Assembly: GCF_001012825.1 (NCBI RefSeq)
Contig: NZ_LCZJ02000019.1
Coordinates: 567,427-631,426, forward strand
Source of the DNA: Paenibacillus etheri
Lineage (GTDB): Bacteria; Bacillota; Bacilli; Paenibacillales; Paenibacillaceae
Length of the DNA: 64,000 bases
Direction: 5' to 3'
The notes beneath the pieces are model-generated. The model saw only the letters and a list, made by a program, of their open reading frames with translations. It did not search any database and was not told the DNA's origin. A program made the translations under genes and the position numbers. Positions 29,729-38,131 of the stretch are shown in pieces (positions within the stretch are counted from its first letter, which is position 1; the number at the start of each line of letters is the position of its first letter).

Positions 29729-29837
29729 TTCTGCCCCCTTGCAGTTTTTCAACCTATTATTGTAATCATTCACAGACTGAACAAATTTTAAAAGCCTTGA
29801 TCAAAAAGCCGTCCTTTCATTCTATCGAAGGCTGTGT

Positions 29838-29851
29838 TGTAACCGTTTTCT
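29838..29851. promoter_or_regulatory. cre-like operator upstream of the two-component genes
   Basis: TGTAACCGTTTTCT agrees with the CcpA consensus except for the final base. It is about 110 bases before the regulator start, in the 29729-30153 intergenic stretch, which otherwise shows no gene. The function is inferred from the match and the position. Confidence 0.45.
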
Positions 29852-30153
29852 TTTTATCTGGCAGTGTTCAACACATTCGACATGGAGGACCTTCTATACA
29901 AATAAAGCATAAGACTTTCTTAAATTTGTTTAACCCAAATAATAGTCCTCACAAGTAATTATGGTCAAGCCCTCAATTTTTCATCTAGGCAAAGGTCAAA
30001 TTCAAATTATTTGAATAACAGTAATCATATATCGTTTTGCAATAAACAAATATTGATTAACGAATTAAATTAATGTATTATATGCTTATCAAATAAAGAA
30101 GAACCATCCATGAGACTGATTACACATCATGGTGTGGAAAAGGAGAATATCAT

Positions 30154-30375
30154 ATGAAAAAAAAATATCTAATAGCCTCTGCCCCCCTATCGTTAGGAAT
30201 CATTAGTTTAATGATCTCGAGAATAGTTGATTCAAGTGTGGGATCAGATGGTATGTTGCATGAGCCGCTCTTTTTCTTAATTCCGCTGGGCTTCCTGTTT
30301 CTTTTCAGTGGTATTATTGCTTTGCTGTTTGTGGGTTTAGGTTCAGCCCTTAATAAGAAAAAAAAAATATCGTAA
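30154..30375 (+). CDS. Small two-span membrane protein, function unknown
   Basis: 73 residues preceded by AAGGAG nine bases from the ATG, which is why I accept this short gene. MKKK is followed by two hydrophobic segments (about 5-22 and 40-65) and a lysine-rich tail (NKKKKIS), so both ends are probably cytoplasmic. It is divergent from the regulator operon and ends at a strong bidirectional hairpin. I do not recognise a family. Confidence 0.7.
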   Translation: MKKKYLIASAPLSLGIISLMISRIVDSSVGSDGMLHEPLFFLIPLGFLFLFSGIIALLFVGLGSALNKKKKIS

Positions 30376-30414
30376 TAACGTTAAGTTGGAACCATAACAT
30401 TTTATTGTGATAAG

Positions 30415-30442
30415 AAAGAAGCCGCGAAATTCGCGGCTTCTT
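30415..30442. terminator. Bidirectional terminator
   Basis: Near-perfect stem gaagccgcgaa / ttcgcggcttc with a one-base loop, between convergent genes. It has A-rich sequence on the left and T-rich on the right and can end both the small membrane protein transcript and the minus-strand gene at 30479. Confidence 0.75.
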
Positions 30443-30478
30443 CTGTGTGGTGTTCATATAAATATGAGATAGACCCTA

Positions 30479-31369
30479 TTAACTCAACTTCTGTTGGAGT
30501 AAAACTGCCAGCTCTTCAGCCGTATCCCAAACGATCGGACGGATATTTTTCACCTGTACGAAAAGGTTATTGGCATCGCTGCTGTTCACAGTCCAAATCA
30601 CTGGTATATTCAAACCGAGCGCATATCCTGCAGTAAAATACACCTCAGGGGATTGACCGGTTAAATCAGCGATAATCAGTTTACTCTCCTCTATAAACTC
30701 CAAGGAATACGGTTCACGGTTTTGCGTTGTCGTATGCCTTAGCAAACGTGGTATATAACCAAACTGCTCGATTTTAGGGAGCAGTTTTTCTACCCACACC
30801 GTGTGTAAATCCTCCGCATCGGACATTAGAACGATACAGGGTTTTAATTTTTTGCCTCCTGCGATTGCCGCAGCTTCATTCCATCCCGCATCCGTCAACT
30901 TAAAGGTCATGCCTTCCCTAATCATATACTGATCGTTAATCAGCTTATCTATGATATATACCAGTTCTTGCAGATTAGGCGAATACGTCAGGTTATAGCT
31001 ACTGGAGAGTGGTTGAATAACAACGGATTCCCCGGGGGCTTCAGAATGTCTGTATAAGTATTGCAGTAAACGGTTTCCTTTATCTTCAATCGTCACTGGA
31101 ATTTTCGGGGAATTTACAATGGATTCTAAATCGTCGGCCGATAGACTGAACTTCTCTCCACGATCTGTCAGCTCCCGTATATAAGCCGATACGACATGAA
31201 ACATATCGCGTTTCTTTTGATGCGCGAGAGAATTTATAGGCTCATAGCTGTCTCTCAATAAGTTATAGAAGCCGTCAGGAGAACAATTACAACCTAAATA
31301 TTTATCGTAATCGCCTTCCGATGTAATGGATACCATCTCATCACAGAACAAGCAGTATTTCTTAATCAT
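30479..31369 (-). CDS. Cys-rich N-terminus plus TIR/deoxyribosyltransferase-like C-terminal domain protein
   Basis: 296 residues, AGGTGA before the ATG, soluble. The N-terminus has a zinc-ribbon-like pair of cysteine motifs (CLFC at 6-9 and CNC at 28-30). The middle is helical. The C-terminal 120 residues form a Rossmann-like domain: KPCIVLMSDAEDLHTVWVEKL, then SKLIIADLTGQSPEVYF and TAGYALGLNIPVIWTVN. This pattern is shared by nucleoside 2-deoxyribosyltransferase-like and TIR-like nucleotide-binding proteins, in which the usual YEAG/YELG glutamate is the catalytic residue; here it is threonine (YFTAG). Some relatives act in anti-phage or nucleotide-sensing roles, but there is no partner gene here, so function is open. 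A binding rather than catalytic role is plausible. Confidence 0.7.
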   Translation of the reverse strand: MIKKYCLFCDEMVSITSEGDYDKYLGCNCSPDGFYNLLRDSYEPINSLAHQKKRDMFHVVSAYIRELTDRGEKFSLSADDLESIVNSPKIPVTIEDKGNRLLQYLYRHSEAPGESVVIQPLSSSYNLTYSPNLQELVYIIDKLINDQYMIREGMTFKLTDAGWNEAAAIAGGKKLKPCIVLMSDAEDLHTVWVEKLLPKIEQFGYIPRLLRHTTTQNREPYSLEFIEESKLIIADLTGQSPEVYFTAGYALGLNIPVIWTVNSSDANNLFVQVKNIRPIVWDTAEELAVLLQQKLS

Positions 31370-31609
31370 TACAACTCATCACCTCTTATTAATTGATATC
31401 CCCTTACCTTACCAAGAATATCTTAAAAAGTAGACAAGAAGATATTTCCTATAGTGCAAAATACAATTTTCCACACTGCAATAGTATTATTTTTATATAT
31501 TTGAAGAGAAAATTTATATTGACTCATAATTTGTTAATAAAGTTTTTTATAGAAAATATAACCAATATTTATTTTATATCTTATCTTTTTTGAATCCCGA
31601 TTATAGAAA
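31370..31609. other. AT-rich intergenic stretch without a recognised gene
   Basis: About 240 very AT-rich bases between the start of the minus-strand gene and a ricin-lectin relic. Short open frames here have no ribosome site or recognisable protein pattern. Confidence 0.6.
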
Positions 31610-32020
31610 CTTATTAATGAACACAGCCTAAAGGCGCTGTCAGCCAGTGGATGGGATAAACAGGCTGACGGTGCGCTTATCCAACAATCAAAGAATGTAT
31701 ATGCAGATTATCAAGAATGGTATCTCGAGGATTTAGGGAACGGATATTGTAATATCAGAAACGTAATTAGTGGAGATCTATTGGATGTTGAAGGTTCTTC
31801 TTCGTCCGATCGAGCCAATATTATTCAATGGCCGAGCAATAACGGGTGGAACCAAGAATGGAAACTTATCCCAACTGGTGAAAAAGACTCATAGATAATT
31901 ATAAACAGATCAAGTGGCAAGTTATTGGATATATCGGAACAATCGACATCCGACGGAGGACAGGCCATTCAATGGAGTGATAATGACGGCCACAATCAGC
32001 ACTGGTATTTCTTAACCTAA
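31610..32020 (+). pseudogene. Ricin-type beta-trefoil lectin relic
   Basis: One frame encodes two beta-trefoil repeats typical of ricin B/CBM13 modules: ASGWDKQADGALIQQ...QEWYLEDLGNGY, DLLDVEG...NIIQWPSNNGWNQEWKLI and GKLLDISEQSTSDGGQAIQW...NQHWYFLT. The frame is interrupted by a TAG at 31892 and has no start codon or signal peptide, so only a 3' fragment of a secreted lectin or glycosidase remains. It resembles the ricin-like repeats inside the GH95-GH110-GH2 protein but is on the opposite strand. Confidence 0.75.
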
Positions 32021-32200
32021 TGAATTATTAAGCTATAATCGAATTCAAGAAATGGCGATGCAGAGATAACATTCTGAGCACCGCCATTTTCATGCTTTTA
32101 GAACGGACGAAGTACCCTTAAAGTGAGCGAATGAAGGCTGGGTAGGCCCGTTTCTCTATTCCTTTTATTAGCGGAACCAATCATAATAACGATAGTTCGG

Positions 32201-32409
32201 TTATTTTTTACTCAATCGTTCAATTTTTTCATCCATACGTTCTAGTATTCTATTCATCTCTTCCATTCTAATTATGAGTTACTTGCTTCTGTAAAGTCTC
32301 TATTCCCGCTTTTATTGCGATTACCATGTGGGATAATACCGATGCGTTCATAATAGCGGAGCGTATCCGGCGTCAGATTGAATTGTTCACTTACTTCTGT
32401 AATAGTCAT
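32201..32409 (-). pseudogene. MerR-family regulator relic
   Basis: The ATG at 32409, with GGAGG upstream, opens a typical MerR helix-turn-helix (MTITEVSEQFNLTPDTLRYY, then ERIGIIP) that stops after 45 codons at 32272. Fifty bases on, in another frame, the family's C-terminal coiled coil survives (RMEEMNRILERMDEKIERL, ending at 32201). About half of the gene between these parts has been deleted. It stands just upstream of, and divergent in function from, the aldo-keto reductase that such regulators often control. Confidence 0.75.
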
Positions 32410-32436
32410 ACTTTTGATATCCTCCGGTACTTGATA

Positions 32437-33417
32437 TTAATTAAAACCAATGATTGGGTGCGGCGTATAAGGCTCTTCTAAGAATGCAATTTCTTGAGGT
32501 GTTAACGTAATGGATAGTGCTCCTACAGCATCTTCGAGATGTGATATTTCCGTAGCACCAATGATAGGAGCGGTAACTGGTTCTTTCTGAAGCAACCATG
32601 CAAGGGCGATATGAATCCGCGGAACACCATGTTTTTCGGCGATAGCAGTCACCCGCTCCACAACTAATCGATCTGCATCTGCAGTTCCATCATATTTGGA
32701 TTTTTGTATTTGATCGGTCTCTGAACGATGTGTCGATACTGCCCAGTCACGAGTTAATCTTCCGGAGGCCAGCGGACTATAAGGGATAACACCGATTTTC
32801 TCTTCCTTACAAAGTGGCAACATCTCGCGTTCTTCTTCACGGTAGATTAGGTTGAGGTGATTCTGCATCGATACAAAACGAGTCCAACCATTCTTCTCCG
32901 CTACATATAAAGCTTTCTGAAATTGCCAAGCATACATAGCTGAAGCACCAATGTATCTTGCTTTGCCCGCCTTAACAACATCATGAAGAGCTTCCATCGT
33001 TTCTTCGATAGGTGTGTGATAATCCCACCGATGGATCTGGTACAAATCCACATAATCTGTTCCCAATCTTTTAAGACTCTTGTCGATCTCACTCATAATT
33101 GCTTTTCTGGAGAGACCCGCACCATTCGGACCTTCATGCATACGATTGTAAACCTTAGTCGCGATGACAATTTCATCTCGATTAGCATAATCCCTAAGAG
33201 CTCGTCCGAGAATCTCCTCACTTGTTCCATCCGAATACACATTAGCCGTATCAAAAAAAACAATTCCGAGCTCAAGGGCTTTTTTTATGATCAGCCGACT
33301 CTGCTCCTCATCAAGCACCCACTGATGGATCCAACGGTCTGCTACCCCGAAGCTCATGCAGCCTAGACACAGCCTGGATACATCTAAGCCGGTATTGCCA
33401 AGTTTCACATAGTCCAT
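32437..33417 (-). CDS. Aldo/keto reductase
   Basis: 326 residues, the usual length for a NADPH-dependent (alpha/beta)8 aldo-keto reductase. It shows the N-terminal LGCMSFG motif, the catalytic Asp and Tyr in FFDTANVYSDGTSEEILGRA, the Lys in VIATKV, the His in DLYQIHRWD, and the cofactor-binding stretch near PIIGATEISHLEDAVGAL. It is close to the group that includes YajO and the YhdN/IolS-type general stress reductases. It reduces aldehydes or ketones in the cytoplasm; the natural substrate is not predictable. A broken MerR gene lies immediately downstream. Confidence 0.92.
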   Translation of the reverse strand: MDYVKLGNTGLDVSRLCLGCMSFGVADRWIHQWVLDEEQSRLIIKKALELGIVFFDTANVYSDGTSEEILGRALRDYANRDEIVIATKVYNRMHEGPNGAGLSRKAIMSEIDKSLKRLGTDYVDLYQIHRWDYHTPIEETMEALHDVVKAGKARYIGASAMYAWQFQKALYVAEKNGWTRFVSMQNHLNLIYREEEREMLPLCKEEKIGVIPYSPLASGRLTRDWAVSTHRSETDQIQKSKYDGTADADRLVVERVTAIAEKHGVPRIHIALAWLLQKEPVTAPIIGATEISHLEDAVGALSITLTPQEIAFLEEPYTPHPIIGFN

Positions 33418-33611
33418 TTACATAATTCCTCTCTTTCAATGGATTTAAATGTTCATTTCCTGATATCTGTTATTATTTCATTTGGAGTTCACTCCAAGTC
33501 AAGTCATTTATGAATCTAACTGCTTTAAGCCTGTTCACTCGCCCTTTTCAGAAGGAATTGTGTCCTTAAGTTTTTTGTTCCATAGAATAACTTAATGATG
33601 TTTCTGGAGTT

Positions 33612-33767
33612 CTACTTGGGCAAAAGAGGTGAAGCAATCCCATGATCCACAATGCTCGCCATTAGTGTAGGCTGAAGCAAATCCATAAACACTTCGAGCA
33701 TCATCATAAGTGGTGCTAACACAGACCACACCCAATATGGCCTTAAGTAACTCTTAAGTTTCCACAT
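33612..33767 (-). pseudogene. N-terminal fragment of an ABC half-transporter
   Basis: An ATG behind AAGGTGAT opens a 51-codon frame beginning [20 protein letters not shown] and continuing [17 protein letters not shown]. This is the first membrane helix and loop of the exporter-type ABC half-transporters (YfiB/LmrA-like), and it then stops. The remaining 500-plus residues are absent. It follows the His-rich protein and nitroreductase on the same strand, suggesting the collapse of a regulated multidrug-exporter operon. Confidence 0.7.
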
Positions 33768-33778
33768 TCCATCACCTT

Positions 33779-34264
33779 TTAAGATAAATATGTGATTTTT
33801 GACTTCATCGGTGTTCTTGGCTTAGCATTTGGAACTTCCTCCGGATATCCAATGCCAAATACTCCAATTACATCGTAATCTTGCGGGACACCCAGAATCT
33901 CACGATTATGAGGCAGAGCACCTAAAGAAGCCCAATATGCTCCAACCCCTGCTTCATGTGCAGCTAATAAGAAATTCTGTGCGAAACAAGCAGCAGCCAT
34001 AACATTCTCGTCGCGTTCAAATGCGGTTGCACCAGGTTTGGATAAGACAGCAATTACGACAGGAGCATTTCCGAAATTCGTCTTATGCTTTAATTTAGCT
34101 CTAGTATCAGGACCGACAAATAGAAGTTCCCAAGGTTCGTTCATACGATGGTTTGGAGCATAACTTGCTGCTTCCAGCCAATTCAATAATTCATCCTCAT
34201 GAATAGAATCCGCCTTAAATTGCTTAATACTTCTACGGGTTTTAATTATATCAATGGTTTTCAT
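33779..34264 (-). CDS. Nitroreductase-family flavoprotein
   Basis: 161 residues counting from the ATG at 34264; an ATG four codons earlier (34276) lies against an AGAGGAG motif and is an alternative. It shows the FMN-binding start [11 protein letters not shown], then [20 protein letters not shown], and the C-terminal [20 protein letters not shown] and [19 protein letters not shown]. These single-domain homodimers use NAD(P)H to reduce nitro compounds or quinones. The gene overlaps the end of the His-rich gene upstream, so the two are probably co-transcribed. Confidence 0.9.
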   Translation of the reverse strand: MKTIDIIKTRRSIKQFKADSIHEDELLNWLEAASYAPNHRMNEPWELLFVGPDTRAKLKHKTNFGNAPVVIAVLSKPGATAFERDENVMAAACFAQNFLLAAHEAGVGAYWASLGALPHNREILGVPQDYDVIGVFGIGYPEEVPNAKPRTPMKSKITYLS

Positions 34265-34634
34265 TTTTTTGATCATTCTCCTCTTTTTTAATTTCGCCAA
34301 CAGTCTTATCTTCCGGCGTTACTTCATGAATCTGAAAAATATGGATAAACTCTTCTATGATCGCTTCCGTTGCCTTTAATTCACCGCTAATCACTTGCTT
34401 GATCGAATCCAGCTCCGGTGTTTGCAGCTGCCGCTGCAAAGTTGCTCGATTCACATTAAGCTTTTCCAAAAATGCTAGAGCTCTGCCGCGACGAAAAGTT
34501 TGAGCACTTTTTGGGGGACCATCCACAGAATACATCCCATGTCTGCTCATATGCTCACGATCTCTATGCTCTCCATGGTCTTTGTGTTCCCCATGTTCTC
34601 TATGACCGCGTTTTCCAAAATGTCCATCACGCAT
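34251..34634 (-). CDS. His-rich small protein, probable regulator of the adjacent operon
   Basis: 127 residues; AAGGGGG seven bases before the ATG. The first 35 residues are rich in His, Glu, Gly and Arg (HGEHKDHGEHRDREHMSRHG), a likely metal-binding segment. The rest is helical and begins AQTFRRGRALAFLEKLNVNR, followed by ISGELKATEAIIEEFIHIFQ, and ends in a charged tail. I recall similar His-rich proteins beside exporter genes in Paenibacillus but cannot name a domain. The two palindromes directly upstream suggest autoregulation. Metal-responsive DNA binding is only an inference. Confidence 0.6.
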   Translation of the reverse strand: MRDGHFGKRGHREHGEHKDHGEHRDREHMSRHGMYSVDGPPKSAQTFRRGRALAFLEKLNVNRATLQRQLQTPELDSIKQVISGELKATEAIIEEFIHIFQIHEVTPEDKTVGEIKKEENDQKNENH

Positions 34635-34654
34635 AGTTATTCCCCCTTAACTTT

Positions 34655-34697
34655 GTATACATATGTATACGTTTCGGTTATGTATACAAATGTATAC
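34655..34697. promoter_or_regulatory. Tandem palindromic operator
   Basis: A perfect 16-base palindrome GTATACATATGTATAC (34655-34670) is followed, 27 bases centre to centre, by GTATACAAATGTATAC (34682-34697). They lie 20-60 bases upstream of the His-rich gene, in the position of a promoter operator for a dimeric regulator. Confidence 0.75.
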
Positions 34698-34774
34698 GAG
34701 ATGATCTGATCCTGTCAAGTTTATTTTTCCTTTTTGTAACATCAGCATTATTCATTTCTGAATCCGAAAAATCA

Positions 34775-34803
34775 ATAAAAAAACCTGCGTAAAGCGCAGG
34801 CTT
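34775..34803 (-). terminator. Terminator of the chemoreceptor gene
   Basis: On the minus strand the stem CCTGCG / CGCAGG with a five-base loop is followed by seven T. It lies about 150 bases past the stop of the chemoreceptor gene. The rest of 34698-34955 shows no gene. Confidence 0.7.
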
Positions 34804-34955
34804 AAAGAGAGATATGTTCCGATAGATATGGTCTTTGATCTTTACAATTTTACTAGTACCGAGTGGCAGTGCTTGCCCAAACAGCCCTTATTTGACACAA
34901 GATAACTGTATTTCTTCTTATTAATTCTTATTAATCTGTAATTAAAACTGATTGC

Positions 34956-35825
34956 TTATTGACTTTTATCTTTTCTAAAAAGCGTTTCTTCAGCAACCTG
35001 CGCTAGTTCCTCCGCTTTTAAGCTTATCTCTTGAATCGTTGCAGAAAATTCCTTAATTGCTCCTGATTGACTACCGGTAAGCGCGTGAATATCAGAAAAC
35101 GTATGATTTAACCGTTGCAAAAGTTCCTGAATATTCTTAGAAATGCCATTAATCTGATCCACATTTTCCTTGGAGCTCGTCGCCAGCTTCCGAATTTCAT
35201 CGGCAACGACCGAAAATCCTCTCCCAAATTCTCCGGCTCTTGCCGCCTCAATAGAAGCGTTAAGTCCTAACATGTTGCTCTGATCCGATATCTCTTTAAC
35301 CACAGTCGAAATCTTTCCGATCTGCTGAGCACTGGAGCTAACATCCTTCATTTGGTTTGTTACGTCCGTCACACGATCGGTAAGATGAGAAACCGATTGG
35401 CTTATGTCATCAATAGATGCCGTTGTCTGTTCGACAATAGCGGAAAAACTCTCTGCCATCTCAAAAAGCTTATTCGCTTTCTCGAGGCTTGTACCCATAC
35501 CGATACCACCGATTACCTTGCCCTGCTCGTCATGAAGCGGTATCGCACGTGCAGCAAGCGGAAAACCAAACAGCTCTTTCGGAACGACAGCCGATAATGC
35601 TGTATCATTCCTAATCGCATTTGTTACAATATCCCCTTCCATCAGTGGGTCCCCAGGATTGACATTCAGCGAGAATGTTTTCCCCGGAATGTTGATGATC
35701 AGTTTTTTCGTGTCATAAATGCCAATTGTAATGTCATCGTTATAAAGACTATTCAGTAGTGGAGCCACTTTTACGAAAGCATTAATCAGTTCATGATGTG
35801 TTTTTTCTACAGTTATATCATTCAT
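34956..35825 (-). CDS. Soluble methyl-accepting chemotaxis protein
   Basis: 289 residues, no membrane segment. The N-terminal 120 residues form a small PAS/cache-like sensor ([20 protein letters not shown], then [20 protein letters not shown]). The C-terminal part is a short MCP signalling hairpin with the invariant tip [20 protein letters not shown] and [17 protein letters not shown]. It should bind CheW/CheA in the cytoplasm. GGAGGA is eight bases before the ATG. The gene is 18 bases downstream of an aldehyde dehydrogenase in the same direction, so it may sense a metabolite linked to that enzyme. It lacks the long methylation helices of membrane receptors. Confidence 0.88.
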   Translation of the reverse strand: MNDITVEKTHHELINAFVKVAPLLNSLYNDDITIGIYDTKKLIINIPGKTFSLNVNPGDPLMEGDIVTNAIRNDTALSAVVPKELFGFPLAARAIPLHDEQGKVIGGIGMGTSLEKANKLFEMAESFSAIVEQTTASIDDISQSVSHLTDRVTDVTNQMKDVSSSAQQIGKISTVVKEISDQSNMLGLNASIEAARAGEFGRGFSVVADEIRKLATSSKENVDQINGISKNIQELLQRLNHTFSDIHALTGSQSGAIKEFSATIQEISLKAEELAQVAEETLFRKDKSQ

Positions 35826-35843
35826 AGTTTATCCTCCAAACCC

Positions 35844-37298
35844 TTAATAAGGGAGTTTTCTTTGTCCATAATTAACTGAAATCCATTTCATCGTTGTAAA
35901 TTCATCCAAGCTCCATTCCCCATTTAAACGGCCTATACCAGACTGTTTCTCTCCTCCGAAAGCTACAATCGGCTCATCGTTAATCGTGACATCATTCACA
36001 TGAACCATTCCAGTGTGGACCTTCTTAGCCATTTCTACACCACGCTCAAGATTGGAAGTATGAATTGCTCCGCTTAGCCCAAAACGTGTATCGTTGGCAA
36101 TTTCAATAGCTTCCTCATCCGTTTCGAACGGAATGATACATACAACTGGTCCGAACAGCTCCTCTTGTGCAACAGCCATATCCGTTTTAACATTAATAAG
36201 GATAGTAGGCTCTACCATTCGGCCGGTAATCTTACCATGCAACAGAGGAACAGCGCCTTGTTCAATGCCCTTTGCAATTAGCTTCTCCAGTGCCTCTGCT
36301 TGGCGGTGGTTGATGACTGGTCCAATGATGGTCTGTGGATCACTCGGATCACCAGTTGTAAGTGTAGATACCTTCTCTTTGAATTTATTTACAAAATCCT
36401 GATAGATCGCCTTATGTACAATGATTCTGTTGGCAGACATACAAATCTGACCTTGATGTGTGAATCTACTGAATGTCGCAGCTTGTACTGCGTAGTCGAG
36501 ATCCGCATCTTCCATGATAATGAACGCGCTATTCCCGCCGAGCTCTAGTAACGGCTTTTTGAAATTCTTGATTGCCAGTTGGCCTATATAGCTTCCAACC
36601 TTAGTCGAACCCGTGAAGGAAATGATTCTCGGAATCGGATGCTCGACGAATGCGTCGCCAATCTCCTCTATATCCGTCACTACAACATTTAATAGACCCT
36701 TCGGTATACCTGCTTCTTCGAAAATTTTGCCAATCAGAGTTCCACCCGTTATGGGTGAATCTTCGTGCGGTTTAAGCACCACACCATTTCCAGCACCGAG
36801 CGCAGGAGCAACCGACTTCATAGACAAGAAGAAAGGAAAGTTAAAAGGACTAATAACCCCAACCACACCTGCTGGGATGCGGTACAACCGATTCTCCTTA
36901 CCATCCTCTGTAGAAGGCAAAATCTTACCCTCCATTCTAAGTGGGAACGTAGCCGCTTCTTTTACCATATTTTTCACAAGACCAATCTCAAATGCTGCCT
37001 TCAGCTGCGTTCCACCCAGTTCCTGAACAATAATGGAAGCAATTTCTTCCTCATTCGCTTCAATATATTTAACAGCGTTCTCAAGGATGTCACGTTTAAT
37101 ATATGGGTTAATCTTATCCCATTCCAGCTTTGCTTTATAAGCTGCCTGATAAGCATCGTCAATGTCAGCAACGCTGGCTATTTGAAAAGTATTGATTACA
37201 TCATCATTATATGGATTGATGTCTGTCAGTGTTTTACAACTCTTCCCTTCTCTCCATTCCCCACCTATAAATTGTTTTCCTAGCTCTGAGTAGTTCAT
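35844..37298 (-). CDS. Aldehyde dehydrogenase, benzaldehyde/vanillin-type
   Basis: 484 residues from the ATG at 37298 (GGAGGG six bases upstream); a start 29 codons earlier adds unrelated residues. The NAD(P)+-dependent aldehyde dehydrogenase hallmarks are present: PFNFPFFLSMKSVAPALGAG, the glycine motif FTGSTKVG, the general base Glu in LELGGNSAF and the catalytic Cys in HQGQICMSANR, followed by EELFGPVVCI. The sequence style resembles the aromatic-aldehyde group (YfmT-like) rather than betaine aldehyde enzymes, but substrate assignment is only suggestive. It is co-directional with the soluble chemoreceptor 18 bases downstream. Confidence 0.9.
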   Translation of the reverse strand: MNYSELGKQFIGGEWREGKSCKTLTDINPYNDDVINTFQIASVADIDDAYQAAYKAKLEWDKINPYIKRDILENAVKYIEANEEEIASIIVQELGGTQLKAAFEIGLVKNMVKEAATFPLRMEGKILPSTEDGKENRLYRIPAGVVGVISPFNFPFFLSMKSVAPALGAGNGVVLKPHEDSPITGGTLIGKIFEEAGIPKGLLNVVVTDIEEIGDAFVEHPIPRIISFTGSTKVGSYIGQLAIKNFKKPLLELGGNSAFIIMEDADLDYAVQAATFSRFTHQGQICMSANRIIVHKAIYQDFVNKFKEKVSTLTTGDPSDPQTIIGPVINHRQAEALEKLIAKGIEQGAVPLLHGKITGRMVEPTILINVKTDMAVAQEELFGPVVCIIPFETDEEAIEIANDTRFGLSGAIHTSNLERGVEMAKKVHTGMVHVNDVTINDEPIVAFGGEKQSGIGRLNGEWSLDEFTTMKWISVNYGQRKLPY

Positions 37299-37438
37299 AA
37301 TTTCCCTCCAGTGTATATAAATACCAAACAATCTATATATTATCGACATAATAGAGATAGTTGTGAAGACAAATTTAATTTTCACGTAAACGCCATTTCA
37401 GCCGACACATTATCTACCTCCAATAAACTAATCAAGTA

Positions 37439-37468
37439 TTGACAAGGTACAAAGAATAGAACTATAAT
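37439..37468 (+). promoter_or_regulatory. Sigma-A promoter for the OsmC-like gene
   Basis: TTGACA (37439-37444) and TATAAT (37463-37468) match both consensus hexamers, with 18-base spacing, about 90 bases before the OsmC-type start. Confidence 0.65.
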
Positions 37469-37558
37469 CTAAACAATTCCTAGAAAAACACTATGAATTA
37501 AATGATATTCGAAGTATCTACTCTTAATTGGGTTGTCCAGAAGAAGGAGTGTAAACAC

Positions 37559-38005
37559 ATGCCAAATGTTCAAACTTTCAAAGCAACTGCTCATTTACAA
37601 GATGGGGTTAAGGTTATTACAAAAGCAAGACAATTCGAGCTTGTCATCGACGAACCTCAAAGTCTTGGGGGCACAGATACTGGAATGAATCCTGTTGAAG
37701 CTTTGCTTGCTTCTTTAGGGGCCTGCCAATCTATTGTTGCCCGAGTTTATGCCTCAAAATTTGAGGTGGAACTTGAAGATTTCAAAGTAGACGTAGAAGG
37801 CGATCTGGATCTCGACGGATTTTTTAACCGTTCCGAAGTCCGTCCTGGTTATTCCGATATTCGATATACATTCTACATAAAAACCTCATCGCCTGCCGAG
37901 AAGGTCGAAGCATTCGTGCAATTTCTAGAAAGCAAATGCCCTGTAGGTGACACGATTGCTGCCCCGGTGAATCTTAAGCTGAATCGTATTATTATTGAGA
38001 ATTAA
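37559..38005 (+). CDS. OsmC/Ohr-family thiol peroxidase
   Basis: 148 residues from the ATG at 37559 (AAGGAG nine bases upstream; the longer in-frame start has no ribosome site). The two redox cysteines of the OsmC fold are visible, in LGACQSIVARVYA and SKCPVGDTI. These proteins reduce organic or lipid hydroperoxides in the cytoplasm. The spacing and GTDTGMNPVEALLASLGAC place it in the OsmC-like YhfA group rather than in Ohr proper. It has its own promoter and terminator and so is monocistronic. Confidence 0.88.
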   Translation: MPNVQTFKATAHLQDGVKVITKARQFELVIDEPQSLGGTDTGMNPVEALLASLGACQSIVARVYASKFEVELEDFKVDVEGDLDLDGFFNRSEVRPGYSDIRYTFYIKTSSPAEKVEAFVQFLESKCPVGDTIAAPVNLKLNRIIIEN

Positions 38006-38029
38006 ACTTTTGTATATCTATAGTATCTA

Positions 38030-38069
38030 GGGCTGTAAAGTTGCATAAAGCAACTTTACAGTCCTTTTT
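38030..38069 (+). terminator. Terminator of the OsmC-like gene
   Basis: Long stem ggctgtaaagttgc / gcaactttacagtcc with a five-base loop and a following TTTTT, 25 bases after the stop. Confidence 0.85.
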
Positions 38070-38131
38070 CATTTCCCCTTCTCCTCCATCATATAATGCT
38101 AAAAATGAAAGACTTCGGAGGTACTTAAGGA

